Position numbers and translations under genes: made by a program. Below the pieces are notes generated by a model. The model had not been told where the DNA came from. It saw only the letters and a list, made by a program, of their open reading frames with translations, and searched no databases. A DNA stretch of 16,992 bases, from the NCBI GenBank assembly GCA_937958185.1, contig CALFFN010000002.1, forward strand, positions 1-16,992, written 5' to 3'. Every line of letters begins with the position of its first letter. Positions within the stretch are counted from its first letter, which is position 1. Below are positions 7,232-15,769 of this stretch, one piece after another. Source of the stretch: an uncultured Neglectibacter sp. GTDB lineage: Bacteria; Bacillota; Clostridia; Oscillospirales; Acutalibacteraceae.

Positions 7232-7254
7232 GCGATCATCTTATTTTGCTGCCG

Positions 7255-8394
7255 TCAAGATTCGGAACTTACGCCGGAAGCGTCTCCCTCTGCCTGAGAG
7301 GAGGTGGTATCATCGTCAGAAGCGGCGCTGGAGGTGCCGTTCTTGTTGCTGTCGGTCACCATGGACTTCAGCTTGATGCTGTTCATGGCGGCGGTATTCA
7401 GCTCCACGCCCTCCACATTTTTGCTCTGCTCCAGCACATAATCGTCAAACTCCTCCGATTTCATCGTGCTGATCAGGTTGTTCCTGCCGCTTTCTTCAGC
7501 GATCATGCTGTCAAAGCCGTCCTCAACGGGCAGGCGGTAGATGACCAGGTAAGCGGAGGAGGTTTCCACAAAGACAGCTTCCTTATCCTTGACGCTTTCA
7601 ATGCCGTTGCGTACAGCGTCGTTCAGGTTATCCTTCTGAACCGGGGAGCCCTCGGAGAAGGTGGAGTTTTCCTCGCCGCCCAGCTCGTCCTTGGCATACT
7701 CGGTGGCAGCCTCCTGGATCGTGGTCTTGCCGCTGTTGATGGTCTTGACGTAGCCCTCCAGCTTTGTTTTGAGGGCGGTCTTTTCCTCGTCGGTCAGGCT
7801 GGTGGAGTTGCCATCTTCGTCGGTGGTGGTGAGGGAAGCGGAGAAGTAGCTGTAGTTGTAATAGTTGTCTACAACATAGTTTTTCAGATCGTCATCGGAA
7901 AGCTCCATTTCGCCGCCCTTGCCGTACATGGTGAACATGAGCTTCTGCATCTTTGTGTTGTACAGGGTAAAGGCGGTGCGGAAGGATTCCTTGGCGATCC
8001 CCATGTTTTCAAAGCCGGTTTTATAATAAGACCAGTAGCTGTCGGTGTTGCTGTCGATGGAGGTGTTGTCCTCTTCGGTCAGCTCCAGCCCCAGCTCGTC
8101 AAACTTCTCCTTGACATAGTAATAGGACTTCACATAGCTCTCGGCGCGCTCCTTGATCCATGTTTCGGCGTCCTTGCCGTCGATGGTGGACTTCAGCACC
8201 TCGGCGTCGGAAGCGACCTTGCCCATTGCCTCGGAGTAGGAGGAATTCAGATAATAGATATAGCTGCCGATGGGGAGGGTCTCCTCGCCTTTTTTTGCAG
8301 CCCAGGTTTTGTTTTCGTCGTAGCACCCGCTGAAGCTCAGGCACAAAGCGGCGGCCAGAACAGCGGCAAAAGCCTTTTTCAGAGTGTTTTTCAT
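7255..8394 (-). CDS. PrsA/SurA-like foldase lipoprotein, degenerate parvulin region
   Basis: A 379-residue exported protein. The N-terminal signal (MKNTLKKAFAAVLAAALCLS) ends in a lipobox-like FSGC, with Cys24 the likely lipidated residue, so the protein should be anchored on the outer face of the membrane. Residues 25 to about 165 resemble the helical SurA/PrsA N-terminal chaperone domain. Residues ~180-285 have the outline of a parvulin prolyl isomerase (LGGEENSTFSEGSPV..., then FVETSSAYLVIYRL). The usual opening R-H-I-L motif is replaced by YSYFSASLTT, so catalysis is doubtful. The tail (~345-379) is a Ser/Thr/Asp-rich low-complexity stretch. A PrsA-like gene after mfd is a recurrent Firmicutes arrangement. 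The ATG has AAAGG about 11 bases upstream. A client-specific chaperone role is inference. Confidence 0.78.
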   Translation of the reverse strand: MKNTLKKAFAAVLAAALCLSFSGCYDENKTWAAKKGEETLPIGSYIYYLNSSYSEAMGKVASDAEVLKSTIDGKDAETWIKERAESYVKSYYYVKEKFDELGLELTEEDNTSIDSNTDSYWSYYKTGFENMGIAKESFRTAFTLYNTKMQKLMFTMYGKGGEMELSDDDLKNYVVDNYYNYSYFSASLTTTDEDGNSTSLTDEEKTALKTKLEGYVKTINSGKTTIQEAATEYAKDELGGEENSTFSEGSPVQKDNLNDAVRNGIESVKDKEAVFVETSSAYLVIYRLPVEDGFDSMIAEESGRNNLISTMKSEEFDDYVLEQSKNVEGVELNTAAMNSIKLKSMVTDSNKNGTSSAASDDDTTSSQAEGDASGVSSES

Positions 8395-8424
8395 AAGATA
8401 TCAAGCCTTTCAAAAAAGTGGGAT

Positions 8425-8442
8425 TTTGCAGGGAACTGCAAA
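8425..8442 (-). promoter_or_regulatory. Stem-loop at the 5' end of the PrsA-like mRNA
   Basis: A 7-bp perfect stem TTTGCAG/CTGCAAA with a 4-base loop begins about 5 bases after the predicted transcription start (near 8447). Such 5'-terminal hairpins can protect mRNA from end-dependent decay; that role is inference. Confidence 0.45.
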
Positions 8443-8453
8443 GAACGTGAAAT

Positions 8454-8482
8454 ATTATATCGCATTTTTCCGAAATTGTCTA
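8454..8482 (-). promoter_or_regulatory. Promoter for the PrsA-like gene
   Basis: TAGACA (8477-8482; 5 of 6 to consensus), 17 bases, then a perfect TATAAT (8454-8459), on the minus strand inside the 139-base gap between mfd and the lipoprotein gene. It suggests the gene is transcribed independently as well as by read-through from mfd. Confidence 0.8.
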
Positions 8483-8533
8483 CCACAAAAAACGGAAAAA
8501 GAAAATAGATTTTTGAAAATTGCGGCAAACTGC

Positions 8534-11500
8534 CTATTGTGCCGTCTGTTCCATGGCGGAAAGGATTTCCGAAAGAGCTTCCAGCGGTGATTTGGAACCG
8601 ATTTTTACGCTGATGTAGGGTCTGCTCCCGGCGCTAAGCATGACCCTGCCGTTCATGGCGCGGATCAGGCTGCCCACCAGCTCCAGGTCAAATTCCTTTT
8701 TATATAGGAAAAGGGAGTCGCCCTGCTGCTTGATCTCCGAAAGCCCCAGCTGGGAAGCGGTGTTCCGCAGCAGAGCCACGTCCAGAAGCCCCTTGACGGA
8801 AGCGGGCGGGTCGCCGAAGCGGTCGATCAGCTCGTCGGTCACGTCCAGCGCGTCCTCGGCGTTGCGGATATCGGCAATGCGGCGGTACACGTCCAGCCGC
8901 AGGTTGGTGCTGCTGATATAGCTTTCGGGGATATGCGCCTCCACCTGCATATCCACAAGGCACCCCTCGTCCACCGGGCGGACGTCCTCTTCGCCCTTCA
9001 TCAGGCTGACCGCCTCGCCCAGCAGCTTGATATACATATCGTAGCCCACGGTCTCCATGTGCCCGTGCTGCTCGCCGCCCAGAATATTGCCTGCGCCCCG
9101 GATCTCCAGATCGCGCATGGCGATTTTGAAGCCTGAGCCGAATTCCGTAAATTCCCGGATCGCGGAAAGCCGCTTCTGGGCGATCTCGGTCAGCACCTTG
9201 TTGGGGGCATAGGTCAGGTAAGCGTATGCCCGGCGGTTGCTCCGCCCCACGCGCCCCCGAAGCTGGTGAAGCTGGGAAAGTCCCATGCGGTCGGCGTTTT
9301 CAATGATGAGCGTGTTGGCGGTGGGGACGTCCACGCCGGTTTCGATGATCGTGGTGCAGACCAGAATGTCGATCTCATGGTCCAGTAACTGCCGCCAGAT
9401 TTCCGAAAGCTCTTCCTCGTTCATCTTGCCGTGCCCCACGCCTACTCTGGCTTCCGGGATACTTTGCTGAATCCGTGCGGCGACCCGCTCGATAGACGCC
9501 ACATCGTTGTGCAGATAATAGACCTGCCCGCCCCGGCGCAGCTCGCGCCGAATGGCGTCATAGAGCACGCCGGTGTCATATTCCAGCACGTAGGTCTGTA
9601 CGGGGTGGCGGTCAAGGGGGGCTTCCTCGATCACCGACATATCCCGAATGCCGGAAAGCGCCATGTTCAGGGTGCGGGGAATGGGAGTAGCGGAAAGGGT
9701 CAGGACGTCGGCGGTCTTGCACAGGGCTTTCAGCCGCTCCTTCTGCGCCACGCCGAACCGCTGTTCCTCGTCGATGATGACCAGCCCAAGGTCGTGGAAC
9801 TGCACGTCTTTGGATACCAGCCGGTGAGTGCCGACCACGATATCCATGCTGCCGCGCTTGACCTTTTTCAGTATCTCTTCCTGCTGTTTTGCCGTGCGGA
9901 ACCGGGAAAGCAGCTCCACATCTACGGGGAAGCCCTCCATGCGCCGCAAAATGGTCTGGTAGTGCTGCCATGCCAGAATTGTGGTGGGCACGAGAATGGC
10001 GCACTGCTTTCCGGCGGCGACACACTTGAACGCCGCCCGCAGGGCGACTTCCGTTTTGCCGAAGCCCACGTCGCCGCAGAGCAGCCTGTCCATGGGGACA
10101 TTCCGCTCCATGTCGTCCTTGATCTCATTGACGCACCGCAGCTGGTCTTCCGTCTCCTCAAATTCAAAGTGGGATTCAAAGTCGTGCTGCCATTCGCCGT
10201 CCGGGGGAAAGGCAAAGCCCTGCTGCTGCATTCTCTGGGCATAGAGCTGGATCAGGTCCTTGGCGATGTCCTTCACCGCCGCCCGGACCCGCGTTTTCTG
10301 CCTTTGCCAGTCCGTGCCGCCCAGCCGGCTCAGCTTTACATTGGCGTCCTCTCTGGGACCGATATATTTGGAAACCATGTCCAGCTGGGTGACGGGGACA
10401 TACAGCGTGTCGTTTTTGGCATAGCGGACCTTGATATAATCCTTGATAATACCGTTCATTTCCAGCTTGTGTATCCCCTCGAACACGCCGATGCCGTGGG
10501 CGGAATGCACCACGTAATCTCCGGGCGACAGCTCGGAAAGGTTGGATATCTCCTTGCTGTTTTTGTCCCGCTTTGCTTTTTTCGCTTTCGCCGCCATCAG
10601 CCTGCCGTGGGTGATCAGGGCAAAGCCCGCCCCCGGCAGGTCGAACCCGGCGGAGAGCGTTCCCTCCGTCACGGTGACGGTTCCCTTGGCGGCGGTGGAG
10701 GGGGCTTCCAGATAGGACGCGGGCAGCCCTGCCTGTTTCAGGTCCTCCGCCAGAGCGGAAGCCGCCTTTGCCGTTCCTGCCAGCACCACGCAGGCGCGCC
10801 CCTGGGAAAGCAGGGAGGAGAGGTCGTCCAGGAGCAGCTGGGTCCCGCCGCCCCAAACGGGAAGCTGCCGGACGGTCATGTTGATGAGCGTCTTTGTCGG
10901 GACTTCATAGCTGCCCCGGGCAAAAATATCCAGGAACAGGGTGGGGAGCGCCTGAGATTTCGCCAGCGCGTACTCCCAGTCCTCGCTGTACCGATCCAAG
11001 CCCTTGCAGAGGATACCTTCCGTCAGATAAGATTTCAAATCTTCGCCCCACTGCCACAGGGTGGTGCGCATTCTTTCCTTCAGCTTATTTCCCTCGGAAA
11101 AGACGACCAGGCTGTCCTCCGGGGAAAAGTAATCGAACAGCGTAGCGGTACGGGGATAGACCATAGAAATAAATTTGTCCGATGAACCGAGGTGCAGCCC
11201 GTTGCGCAGCTTTTCCGCCTCATTGTTCAGGATTTCTCTGGCTTTCGGCGCAGTTTTGCCCCGGAGCGTGCCTGCCAGCTTTTCTATTTTACCTGCCAGC
11301 TGCGCAGGTTCGTTCACAATGACCTCCACGCAGGGGGCGAGGGTCACCTCGTCGATGGGATCGGTCCTCCGCTGCGTCGCCGTGTCAAAATAGGAAACGG
11401 AATCTATCTCGTCGCCCCAGAATTCCACCCGCACCGGGTTCAGGCTGCCGGGGGAGAAGAAGTCCACAATGCCGCCCCTGCGGCTGAACTGTCCCGGTCC

Positions 11501-12001
11501 CTCTATCTGTTCCTCTCTGGTGTACCCGCAGTTTACCAGTGCGGCCAGCAGGTCGTCTATTTCCATTTCCTCGCCGGATTTCAAAAGAAACAGGCGTTTT
11601 TGCAATTCCTCCGGCGGGGTGGTGTATTGCAGCGCCGCGTCCATGCAGGCGACCACACAGTCGCAGGCGCCGTTCAGGATACGGGTCAGCGCTTCCAGCC
11701 GCAGGCGCTCATATTCATGAGAAGTTCCCGCGGTGTCCCGGTAATTGAAATCCCGGAGGGGGTAGAGCACAGGGGAATTTCCCAGCGCCTGCAAATCTTC
11801 GCAGAACCGCTGGGCTTCCGCTTCGTCTGCCGCCAGTACCAGCGCCCGTTTCCCGGTTTCCTCCAAAAGGGTGCTGACTATGCCGCATTTGTGAATGCCG
11901 GAAACGCCCGTCACCGCCCCGGGCAGGGCGTTCTTTTTTACCGCCTGGGACAGGCTTTGGTATTCCGGCAACCGTTTCAGCCCGTTGCTGAGTAGCTTCA
12001 C
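8534..12001 (-). CDS. mfd: Transcription-repair coupling factor Mfd
   Basis: Mfd is a DNA translocase that dislodges RNA polymerase stalled at lesions and recruits UvrA. At 1155 residues it is full length (the E. coli protein has 1148). In order it has: a UvrB-like N-terminal module (residues 1 to ~350, with GVSGIHKCGIVSTLLEE where UvrB has Walker A); the RNA-polymerase-interacting domain (~485-550, SPGDYVVHSAHGIGVFEGI); the SF2 helicase core with Walker A GDVGFGKT at 643-650, DEEQ at 744-747 and LSATPIPRTLNMAL; helicase motifs V/VI (TTIIETGVDVPTANTLII, QLRGRVGRS); then the translocation RG-rich segment and the C-terminal UvrA-masking domain. The N-terminal Walker motif is degenerate, as in known Mfd proteins. 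The start is GTG at 12001 with AAAGGAG upstream; the gap after pth is 34 bases, so the two are cotranscribed. Confidence 0.97.
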   Translation of the reverse strand: MKLLSNGLKRLPEYQSLSQAVKKNALPGAVTGVSGIHKCGIVSTLLEETGKRALVLAADEAEAQRFCEDLQALGNSPVLYPLRDFNYRDTAGTSHEYERLRLEALTRILNGACDCVVACMDAALQYTTPPEELQKRLFLLKSGEEMEIDDLLAALVNCGYTREEQIEGPGQFSRRGGIVDFFSPGSLNPVRVEFWGDEIDSVSYFDTATQRRTDPIDEVTLAPCVEVIVNEPAQLAGKIEKLAGTLRGKTAPKAREILNNEAEKLRNGLHLGSSDKFISMVYPRTATLFDYFSPEDSLVVFSEGNKLKERMRTTLWQWGEDLKSYLTEGILCKGLDRYSEDWEYALAKSQALPTLFLDIFARGSYEVPTKTLINMTVRQLPVWGGGTQLLLDDLSSLLSQGRACVVLAGTAKAASALAEDLKQAGLPASYLEAPSTAAKGTVTVTEGTLSAGFDLPGAGFALITHGRLMAAKAKKAKRDKNSKEISNLSELSPGDYVVHSAHGIGVFEGIHKLEMNGIIKDYIKVRYAKNDTLYVPVTQLDMVSKYIGPREDANVKLSRLGGTDWQRQKTRVRAAVKDIAKDLIQLYAQRMQQQGFAFPPDGEWQHDFESHFEFEETEDQLRCVNEIKDDMERNVPMDRLLCGDVGFGKTEVALRAAFKCVAAGKQCAILVPTTILAWQHYQTILRRMEGFPVDVELLSRFRTAKQQEEILKKVKRGSMDIVVGTHRLVSKDVQFHDLGLVIIDEEQRFGVAQKERLKALCKTADVLTLSATPIPRTLNMALSGIRDMSVIEEAPLDRHPVQTYVLEYDTGVLYDAIRRELRRGGQVYYLHNDVASIERVAARIQQSIPEARVGVGHGKMNEEELSEIWRQLLDHEIDILVCTTIIETGVDVPTANTLIIENADRMGLSQLHQLRGRVGRSNRRAYAYLTYAPNKVLTEIAQKRLSAIREFTEFGSGFKIAMRDLEIRGAGNILGGEQHGHMETVGYDMYIKLLGEAVSLMKGEEDVRPVDEGCLVDMQVEAHIPESYISSTNLRLDVYRRIADIRNAEDALDVTDELIDRFGDPPASVKGLLDVALLRNTASQLGLSEIKQQGDSLFLYKKEFDLELVGSLIRAMNGRVMLSAGSRPYISVKIGSKSPLEALSEILSAMEQTAQ

Positions 12002-12035
12002 AGGTGTCCCTGCTCCTTTCCGAAAGTAAAGTGTG

Positions 12036-12641
12036 TCAGTTATACAGGTTCATGGCGCGGTCCAGCTCGCCCTTGACGATCAACTCCGCTGCCGCTGCGG
12101 CGTTTTCCAACGCGGGGCGCAGCTCTTTCAGCTCCTTGTCCGTAAAGCGGGACAGCACCCAGTCCGCCAGGTCGTAATCCGGGTGGGGCTTTTGTCCCAC
12201 GCCGATCTTGACCCGTGGGAACTGGTCGGAGCCGGAAAGATAGATGATGTTCTTCATGCCGTTGTGCCCGCCGTCGCTGCCCTTCCGGCGGACCCGCAGC
12301 CTGCCCGGCTCCAGATTGATGTCGTCAAAGAGGATCAGCACCCGTTCCGGCGGCAGCTTGTAAAAGCGCATAGCTTCCTGCACCGATTGCCCGCTGAGAT
12401 TCATAAAGGTGGTGGGCTTCAACAGCAGCACACGCTTGCCGGCAAGCCGGCATTCTCCCACCAGCCCTTTATATTTGATACGCCTGATCTCCCCGTGATT
12501 TTTTTCCGCCAGGGTATCCAGCGCCATGTAGCCCGCGTTGTGCCGGGTGTTCTCGTACTGCTTGCCGGGGTTCCCCAGCCCGACTATCATAAATTCCACG
12601 CTGCCGCTCTGGGCAGGAGACTTCTTGAAAAAATTCAGCAT
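12036..12641 (-). CDS. pth: Peptidyl-tRNA hydrolase
   Basis: This enzyme hydrolyses peptidyl-tRNA released from stalled ribosomes, recycling tRNA. The 201 residues include all family landmarks: FMIVGLGNPGKQYENTRHNAG with catalytic His34 (E. coli His20) and Asn24, KPTTFMNLSG with Asn81, FDDINLEPG with Asp107 (E. coli Asp93), and GSDGGHNGMKN with Asn127. It carries about 15 extra residues (MLNFFKKSPAQSGSV) before the usual start of the fold. An internal ATG (Met18) is possible, but the upstream ATG has purine-rich GGAGGAAAGG ahead of it and no good site precedes Met18. It is the first gene of a pth-mfd transcript; the order pth-mfd is widely conserved in Firmicutes. Confidence 0.96.
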   Translation of the reverse strand: MLNFFKKSPAQSGSVEFMIVGLGNPGKQYENTRHNAGYMALDTLAEKNHGEIRRIKYKGLVGECRLAGKRVLLLKPTTFMNLSGQSVQEAMRFYKLPPERVLILFDDINLEPGRLRVRRKGSDGGHNGMKNIIYLSGSDQFPRVKIGVGQKPHPDYDLADWVLSRFTDKELKELRPALENAAAAAELIVKGELDRAMNLYN

Positions 12642-12761
12642 AGTTCCAATCGTTTTCCTTTCCTCCGCCGTTTCTCCGAACGCACAACAGGGGCGGGCAG
12701 AAAAACTCTACCCACCTTCCAAATGCCTGTTTTGTATCCAAATACCTGGCGTCCAGTGTCT

Positions 12762-12790
12762 ATTATGCCAGCCCTTGGGAATTTTTTCAA
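12762..12790 (-). promoter_or_regulatory. Promoter of the pth-mfd operon
   Basis: On the minus strand, TTGAAA (12785-12790), exactly 17 bases, then CATAAT (12762-12767), preceded by TGG so that it reads as an extended -10 (TGGCATAAT). The predicted start is near 12755, giving a leader of about 114 bases to the pth ATG. It is back to back with the ppdK promoter, about 140 bases away. Confidence 0.75.
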
Positions 12791-12848
12791 GCGGTATTTT
12801 TGCCTATTTTCAGAGGAAAACAGGGGAGAAAGCGGAAAGAATTTACGA

Positions 12849-12900
12849 TTCCGAAAAATTTTTGAAAAATTCTTTGCATTTCCTATGGAATTTTTCGGAA
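12849..12900. promoter_or_regulatory. 12-bp inverted repeat overlapping the ppdK promoter (candidate operator)
   Basis: TTCCGAAAAATT (12849-12860) is repeated as its exact reverse complement AATTTTTCGGAA (12889-12900). The right arm occupies the place where a -35 would sit for the TATAAT at 12909. The core GAAAAATT occurs a third time at 12864-12871, 11 bases (about one helical turn) after the first copy. This geometry suggests a regulator binding the same helix face. The regulator is unknown. The sequence sits between the divergent pth and ppdK promoters and could serve either. Confidence 0.55.
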
Positions 12901-12905
12901 AACTT

Positions 12906-12914
12906 TGGTATAAT
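12906..12914 (+). promoter_or_regulatory. Extended -10 promoter of ppdK
   Basis: TGGTATAAT: a perfect TATAAT (12909-12914) with the TGn extension. No convincing -35 lies 16-18 bases upstream (TGGAAT at the 17-base position), where the right arm of the inverted repeat lies instead. The predicted start is near 12921, giving a leader of about 107 bases. That leader contains a tandem 7-base repeat, CGGAAGT twice (12977-12990), and a palindromic GGCGCC. Confidence 0.75.
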
Positions 12915-13027
12915 TTTTGAAACGGAAGCCGTGCGGACAAGTTTTCTCTTGCTGAACGGTCAGTTTTGCTGTCACCCGGAAGTCGGAAGTTCGGCGCCGG
13001 TTGAACATTTTTAGGAGGTAGATACCA

Positions 13028-15664
13028 ATGAGCCACAAGTACGTTTATCTGTTCAGTGAAGGCGACGCATCCATGCGGGAGCTTCTCGGCGGTAAGGGTG
13101 CAAACCTTGCGGAGATGACCAAGATCGGTCTTCCCGTTCCTCAGGGCTTCACCATCAGCACCGAGGCGTGCACTCAGTATTATGAGGACGGTCGCAAAAT
13201 CAATGATGAAATCCAGGCTCAGATCATGGAGTATGTGGGCAAGATGGAGGAGATCACAGGAAAGAAGTTTGGCGACAAGACCAATCCTCTGCTGGTTTCC
13301 GTCCGTTCCGGCGCCCGCGCTTCCATGCCCGGCATGATGGACACCATTCTGAACCTCGGTCTGAACGAGGAAGTGGTGGAGGTCATGGCGGAGATGTCCG
13401 GCAATCCCCGCTGGGCATATGACTGCTACAGAAGATTTATCCAGATGTACTCCGACGTTGTTATGGAAGTCGGCAAGAAGTACTTCGAGCAGCTGATTGA
13501 CGAAATGAAGGAGAAGAAGGGCGTCACGCAGGATACCGAGCTGACCGCCGAGGACCTGAAGGAGCTGGCAAACCAGTTCAAGGCAGAGTACAAGGCGAAG
13601 ATCGGCGAGGACTTCCCCTCCGACCCCGTGGAGCAGCTGATGGGCGCAATCAAGGCTGTGTTCCGTTCCTGGGACAACCCCCGCGCCAATGTGTACCGTA
13701 TGATGAACGAGATCCCCTATTCCTGGGGCACCGCCGTCAACGTACAGATGATGGCGTTCGGCAATATGGGCGACGACTGCGGCACAGGCGTTGCGTTCAC
13801 CCGTGACCCTGCCACCGGCGAGAAGAAGCTGATGGGCGAGTTCCTGACCAACGCTCAGGGCGAAGACGTGGTCGCCGGCGTGCGCACTCCCATGCCCATC
13901 GCTCAGATGGCTGAGAAGTTCCCCGAGGCTTTCACACAGTTCCAGTCCGTGTGCAAGACTCTGGAAGACCATTATCACGATATGCAGGACATGGAGTTCA
14001 CTGTGGAGCACGGCAAGCTGTACATGCTGCAGACCAGAAACGGCAAGCGCACCGCTACTGCCGCCATCAAGATCGCCTGCGACCTGATCGACGAGGGCAT
14101 GAAGACAGAGGAAGACGCCCTGCTGATGATCGATCCCAAGCAGCTGGACGCTCTGCTGCATCCCCAGTTCGATCCCAAGGCTCTGAAGGCTGCCACTCCC
14201 GTAGCTTCCGCTCTGGCTGCTTCTCCCGGAGCTGCCTGCGGCAAGATCGTCTTTACTGCGGAAGACGCGGTAGAGCAGGGTCAGAAGGGCGAGAAGGTCG
14301 TTCTGGTTCGTCTGGAGACCTCTCCTGAGGATATTGAAGGTATGCACCATGCACAGGGCATTCTCACCGTGCGCGGCGGCATGACCAGCCACGCCGCTGT
14401 GGTTGCCCGCGGTATGGGCACCTGCTGTGTTTCCGGCTGCGGTGCCATCAAGATGGACGAAGCCAACAAGAAGTTCGAGCTGAACGGCCGCACCTATCAT
14501 GAGGGCGACTACATCTCTCTGGACGGCACCACCGGCAATATCTACGGTGAAGCGATCCCCACCGTTCCCGCCAACGCAAAGGGCGGCTATTTCGGACGTA
14601 TCATGGAGCTGTCCGACAAGTACCGCCAGCTGGAGGTCCGCACTAACGCCGACACCCCCAAGGACGCTCAGCAGGCAGTGGAATTCGGCGCCCAGGGCAT
14701 CGGTCTGTGCCGTACCGAGCATATGTTCTTCGATCCTGACCGTATCGCCGCGATCCGTGAGATGATCTGCTCCGATACCGTTGAGCAGCGCAAGGCTGCC
14801 CTTGCCAAGCTGGAGCCCATGCAGCAGGGCGACTTCGAGAAGCTGTACGAAGCGCTCGAGGGCAAGCATGTAAATATCCGCTTCCTCGACCCGCCTCTGC
14901 ACGAGTTCGTTCCCACCGAGGAAAAGGACATCGAGGCTCTGGCAAAGGCGCAGGGGAAGACGGTCGAGGACATCAAGGCTATCATCTCCTCTCTGCATGA
15001 GTTCAACCCCATGATGGGTCATCGCGGCTGCCGTCTGGCTGTCACCTATCCTGAGATCGCTGAAATGCAGACCGAAGCTGTCATCAAGGCTGCGATCAAT
15101 GTCAGCAAGGCACACCCTGAGTGGCATATCGTGCCCGAGATCATGATCCCGCTGGTGGGCGAAGTCAAGGAATTGAAGTTCGTCAAGAAGACCGTGGTGG
15201 AAACTGCCGACCGCATCATTGCCGAGGCAGGCGTCGATCTGAAGTACAAGGTCGGCACCATGATCGAGATTCCCCGCGCAGCCCTGACTGCCGATAAGAT
15301 CGCAGAAGAGGCAGAGTTCTTCTCCTTCGGCACCAACGACCTGACCCAGATGACCTTCGGCTTCTCCCGTGACGACGCCGGAAAGTTCCTGAGCTCTTAT
15401 TATGAGAATAAGATTTATGAGAACGATCCGTTTGCCCGTCTGGACCAGGAGGGCGTTGGTCAGCTGGTGAAGATGGCTTCCGAAAAGGGCAAGGGCGTCC
15501 GTCCCGACATCATTCTGGGTATTTGCGGCGAGCATGGCGGCGACCCGACCACCATCGAGTTCTGCCACAACGTAGGCCTGACCTATGTTTCCTGCTCTCC
15601 CTTCCGTGTTCCGATCGCACGTCTGGCTGCTGCTCAGGCTGCTATCAAGAACCCCCGGAAGTAA
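13028..15664 (+). CDS. ppdK: Pyruvate, phosphate dikinase
   Basis: Catalyses ATP + phosphate + pyruvate = AMP + pyrophosphate + phosphoenolpyruvate. In anaerobic Clostridia it commonly works in pyrophosphate-linked glycolysis or gluconeogenesis. The 878 residues match the family length. The N-terminal ATP-grasp domain starts YVYLFSEGDASMRELLGGKGANLAEM. The swivelling phosphohistidine domain has GGMTSHAAVVARGMG with His455, the same number as in the Clostridium symbiosum enzyme, and Thr453, the residue regulated in the plant enzyme. The C-terminal TIM barrel binds PEP/pyruvate, with GLCRTEHMFF and GICGEHGGDP containing the catalytic Cys833. AGGAGGTA lies 7 bases before the ATG. Codon use is strongly biased (TTA, CTA and TCA avoided in frame), implying high expression. 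It is monocistronic between its own promoter and terminator. Confidence 0.98.
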   Translation: MSHKYVYLFSEGDASMRELLGGKGANLAEMTKIGLPVPQGFTISTEACTQYYEDGRKINDEIQAQIMEYVGKMEEITGKKFGDKTNPLLVSVRSGARASMPGMMDTILNLGLNEEVVEVMAEMSGNPRWAYDCYRRFIQMYSDVVMEVGKKYFEQLIDEMKEKKGVTQDTELTAEDLKELANQFKAEYKAKIGEDFPSDPVEQLMGAIKAVFRSWDNPRANVYRMMNEIPYSWGTAVNVQMMAFGNMGDDCGTGVAFTRDPATGEKKLMGEFLTNAQGEDVVAGVRTPMPIAQMAEKFPEAFTQFQSVCKTLEDHYHDMQDMEFTVEHGKLYMLQTRNGKRTATAAIKIACDLIDEGMKTEEDALLMIDPKQLDALLHPQFDPKALKAATPVASALAASPGAACGKIVFTAEDAVEQGQKGEKVVLVRLETSPEDIEGMHHAQGILTVRGGMTSHAAVVARGMGTCCVSGCGAIKMDEANKKFELNGRTYHEGDYISLDGTTGNIYGEAIPTVPANAKGGYFGRIMELSDKYRQLEVRTNADTPKDAQQAVEFGAQGIGLCRTEHMFFDPDRIAAIREMICSDTVEQRKAALAKLEPMQQGDFEKLYEALEGKHVNIRFLDPPLHEFVPTEEKDIEALAKAQGKTVEDIKAIISSLHEFNPMMGHRGCRLAVTYPEIAEMQTEAVIKAAINVSKAHPEWHIVPEIMIPLVGEVKELKFVKKTVVETADRIIAEAGVDLKYKVGTMIEIPRAALTADKIAEEAEFFSFGTNDLTQMTFGFSRDDAGKFLSSYYENKIYENDPFARLDQEGVGQLVKMASEKGKGVRPDIILGICGEHGGDPTTIEFCHNVGLTYVSCSPFRVPIARLAAAQAAIKNPRK

Positions 15665-15710
15665 GATATCTTCTGATTTGGGGCAAACCCGATTTGTAAA
15701 ACCCGCAATA

Positions 15711-15752
15711 AAAAGAGACCTTGTAGAGTAAAATCTGCAAGGTCTTTTTTAT
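15711..15752. terminator. Bidirectional intrinsic terminator between ppdK and the SLOG gene
   Basis: AGACCTTG (15716-15723) pairs with CAAGGTCT (15738-15745). The stem continues through a T-G wobble and AGA/TCT to a 6-base loop. TTTTTT follows on the plus strand, and AAAAAG on the left side gives a T-tract on the minus strand. It therefore suits the convergent ends of ppdK (stop at 15664) and the minus-strand gene ending at 15770. Confidence 0.9.
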
Positions 15753-15769
15753 TCGGAAATCGTTGCATT

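Noticed and set aside
8466..8500. TTTTTCCG/CGGAAAAA inverted repeat after mfd as a terminator
   Set aside because: The loop is about 20 bases, the stem is mostly A-T, and no T-run follows it on the minus strand. The PrsA-like promoter occupies the same bases.
7150..8508. A 452-codon plus-strand frame over the PrsA-like gene
   Set aside because: Runs through the terminator and the promoter of the real gene. The sense strand encodes a signal peptide and a lipobox-like motif, and the antisense translation is a Val/Gly/Leu-rich shadow.
9431..11185. A 584-codon open frame antisense to mfd
   Set aside because: Also in register with the sense codons; mfd has clear motifs throughout, and the antisense product has no recognisable fold or ribosome-binding site.
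12469..12741. A 90-codon minus-strand frame in the pth leader that could be a leader peptide
   Set aside because: TTG start without a good ribosome-binding site, no attenuator-like structure, and most of it overlaps pth out of frame.
12635..15568. A 977-codon open frame antisense to ppdK
   Set aside because: Its codons are exactly in register with ppdK codons, so it stays open only because the highly biased ppdK avoids TTA, CTA and TCA. The translation is Leu/His/Gly-rich with no domain. A shadow of codon bias.
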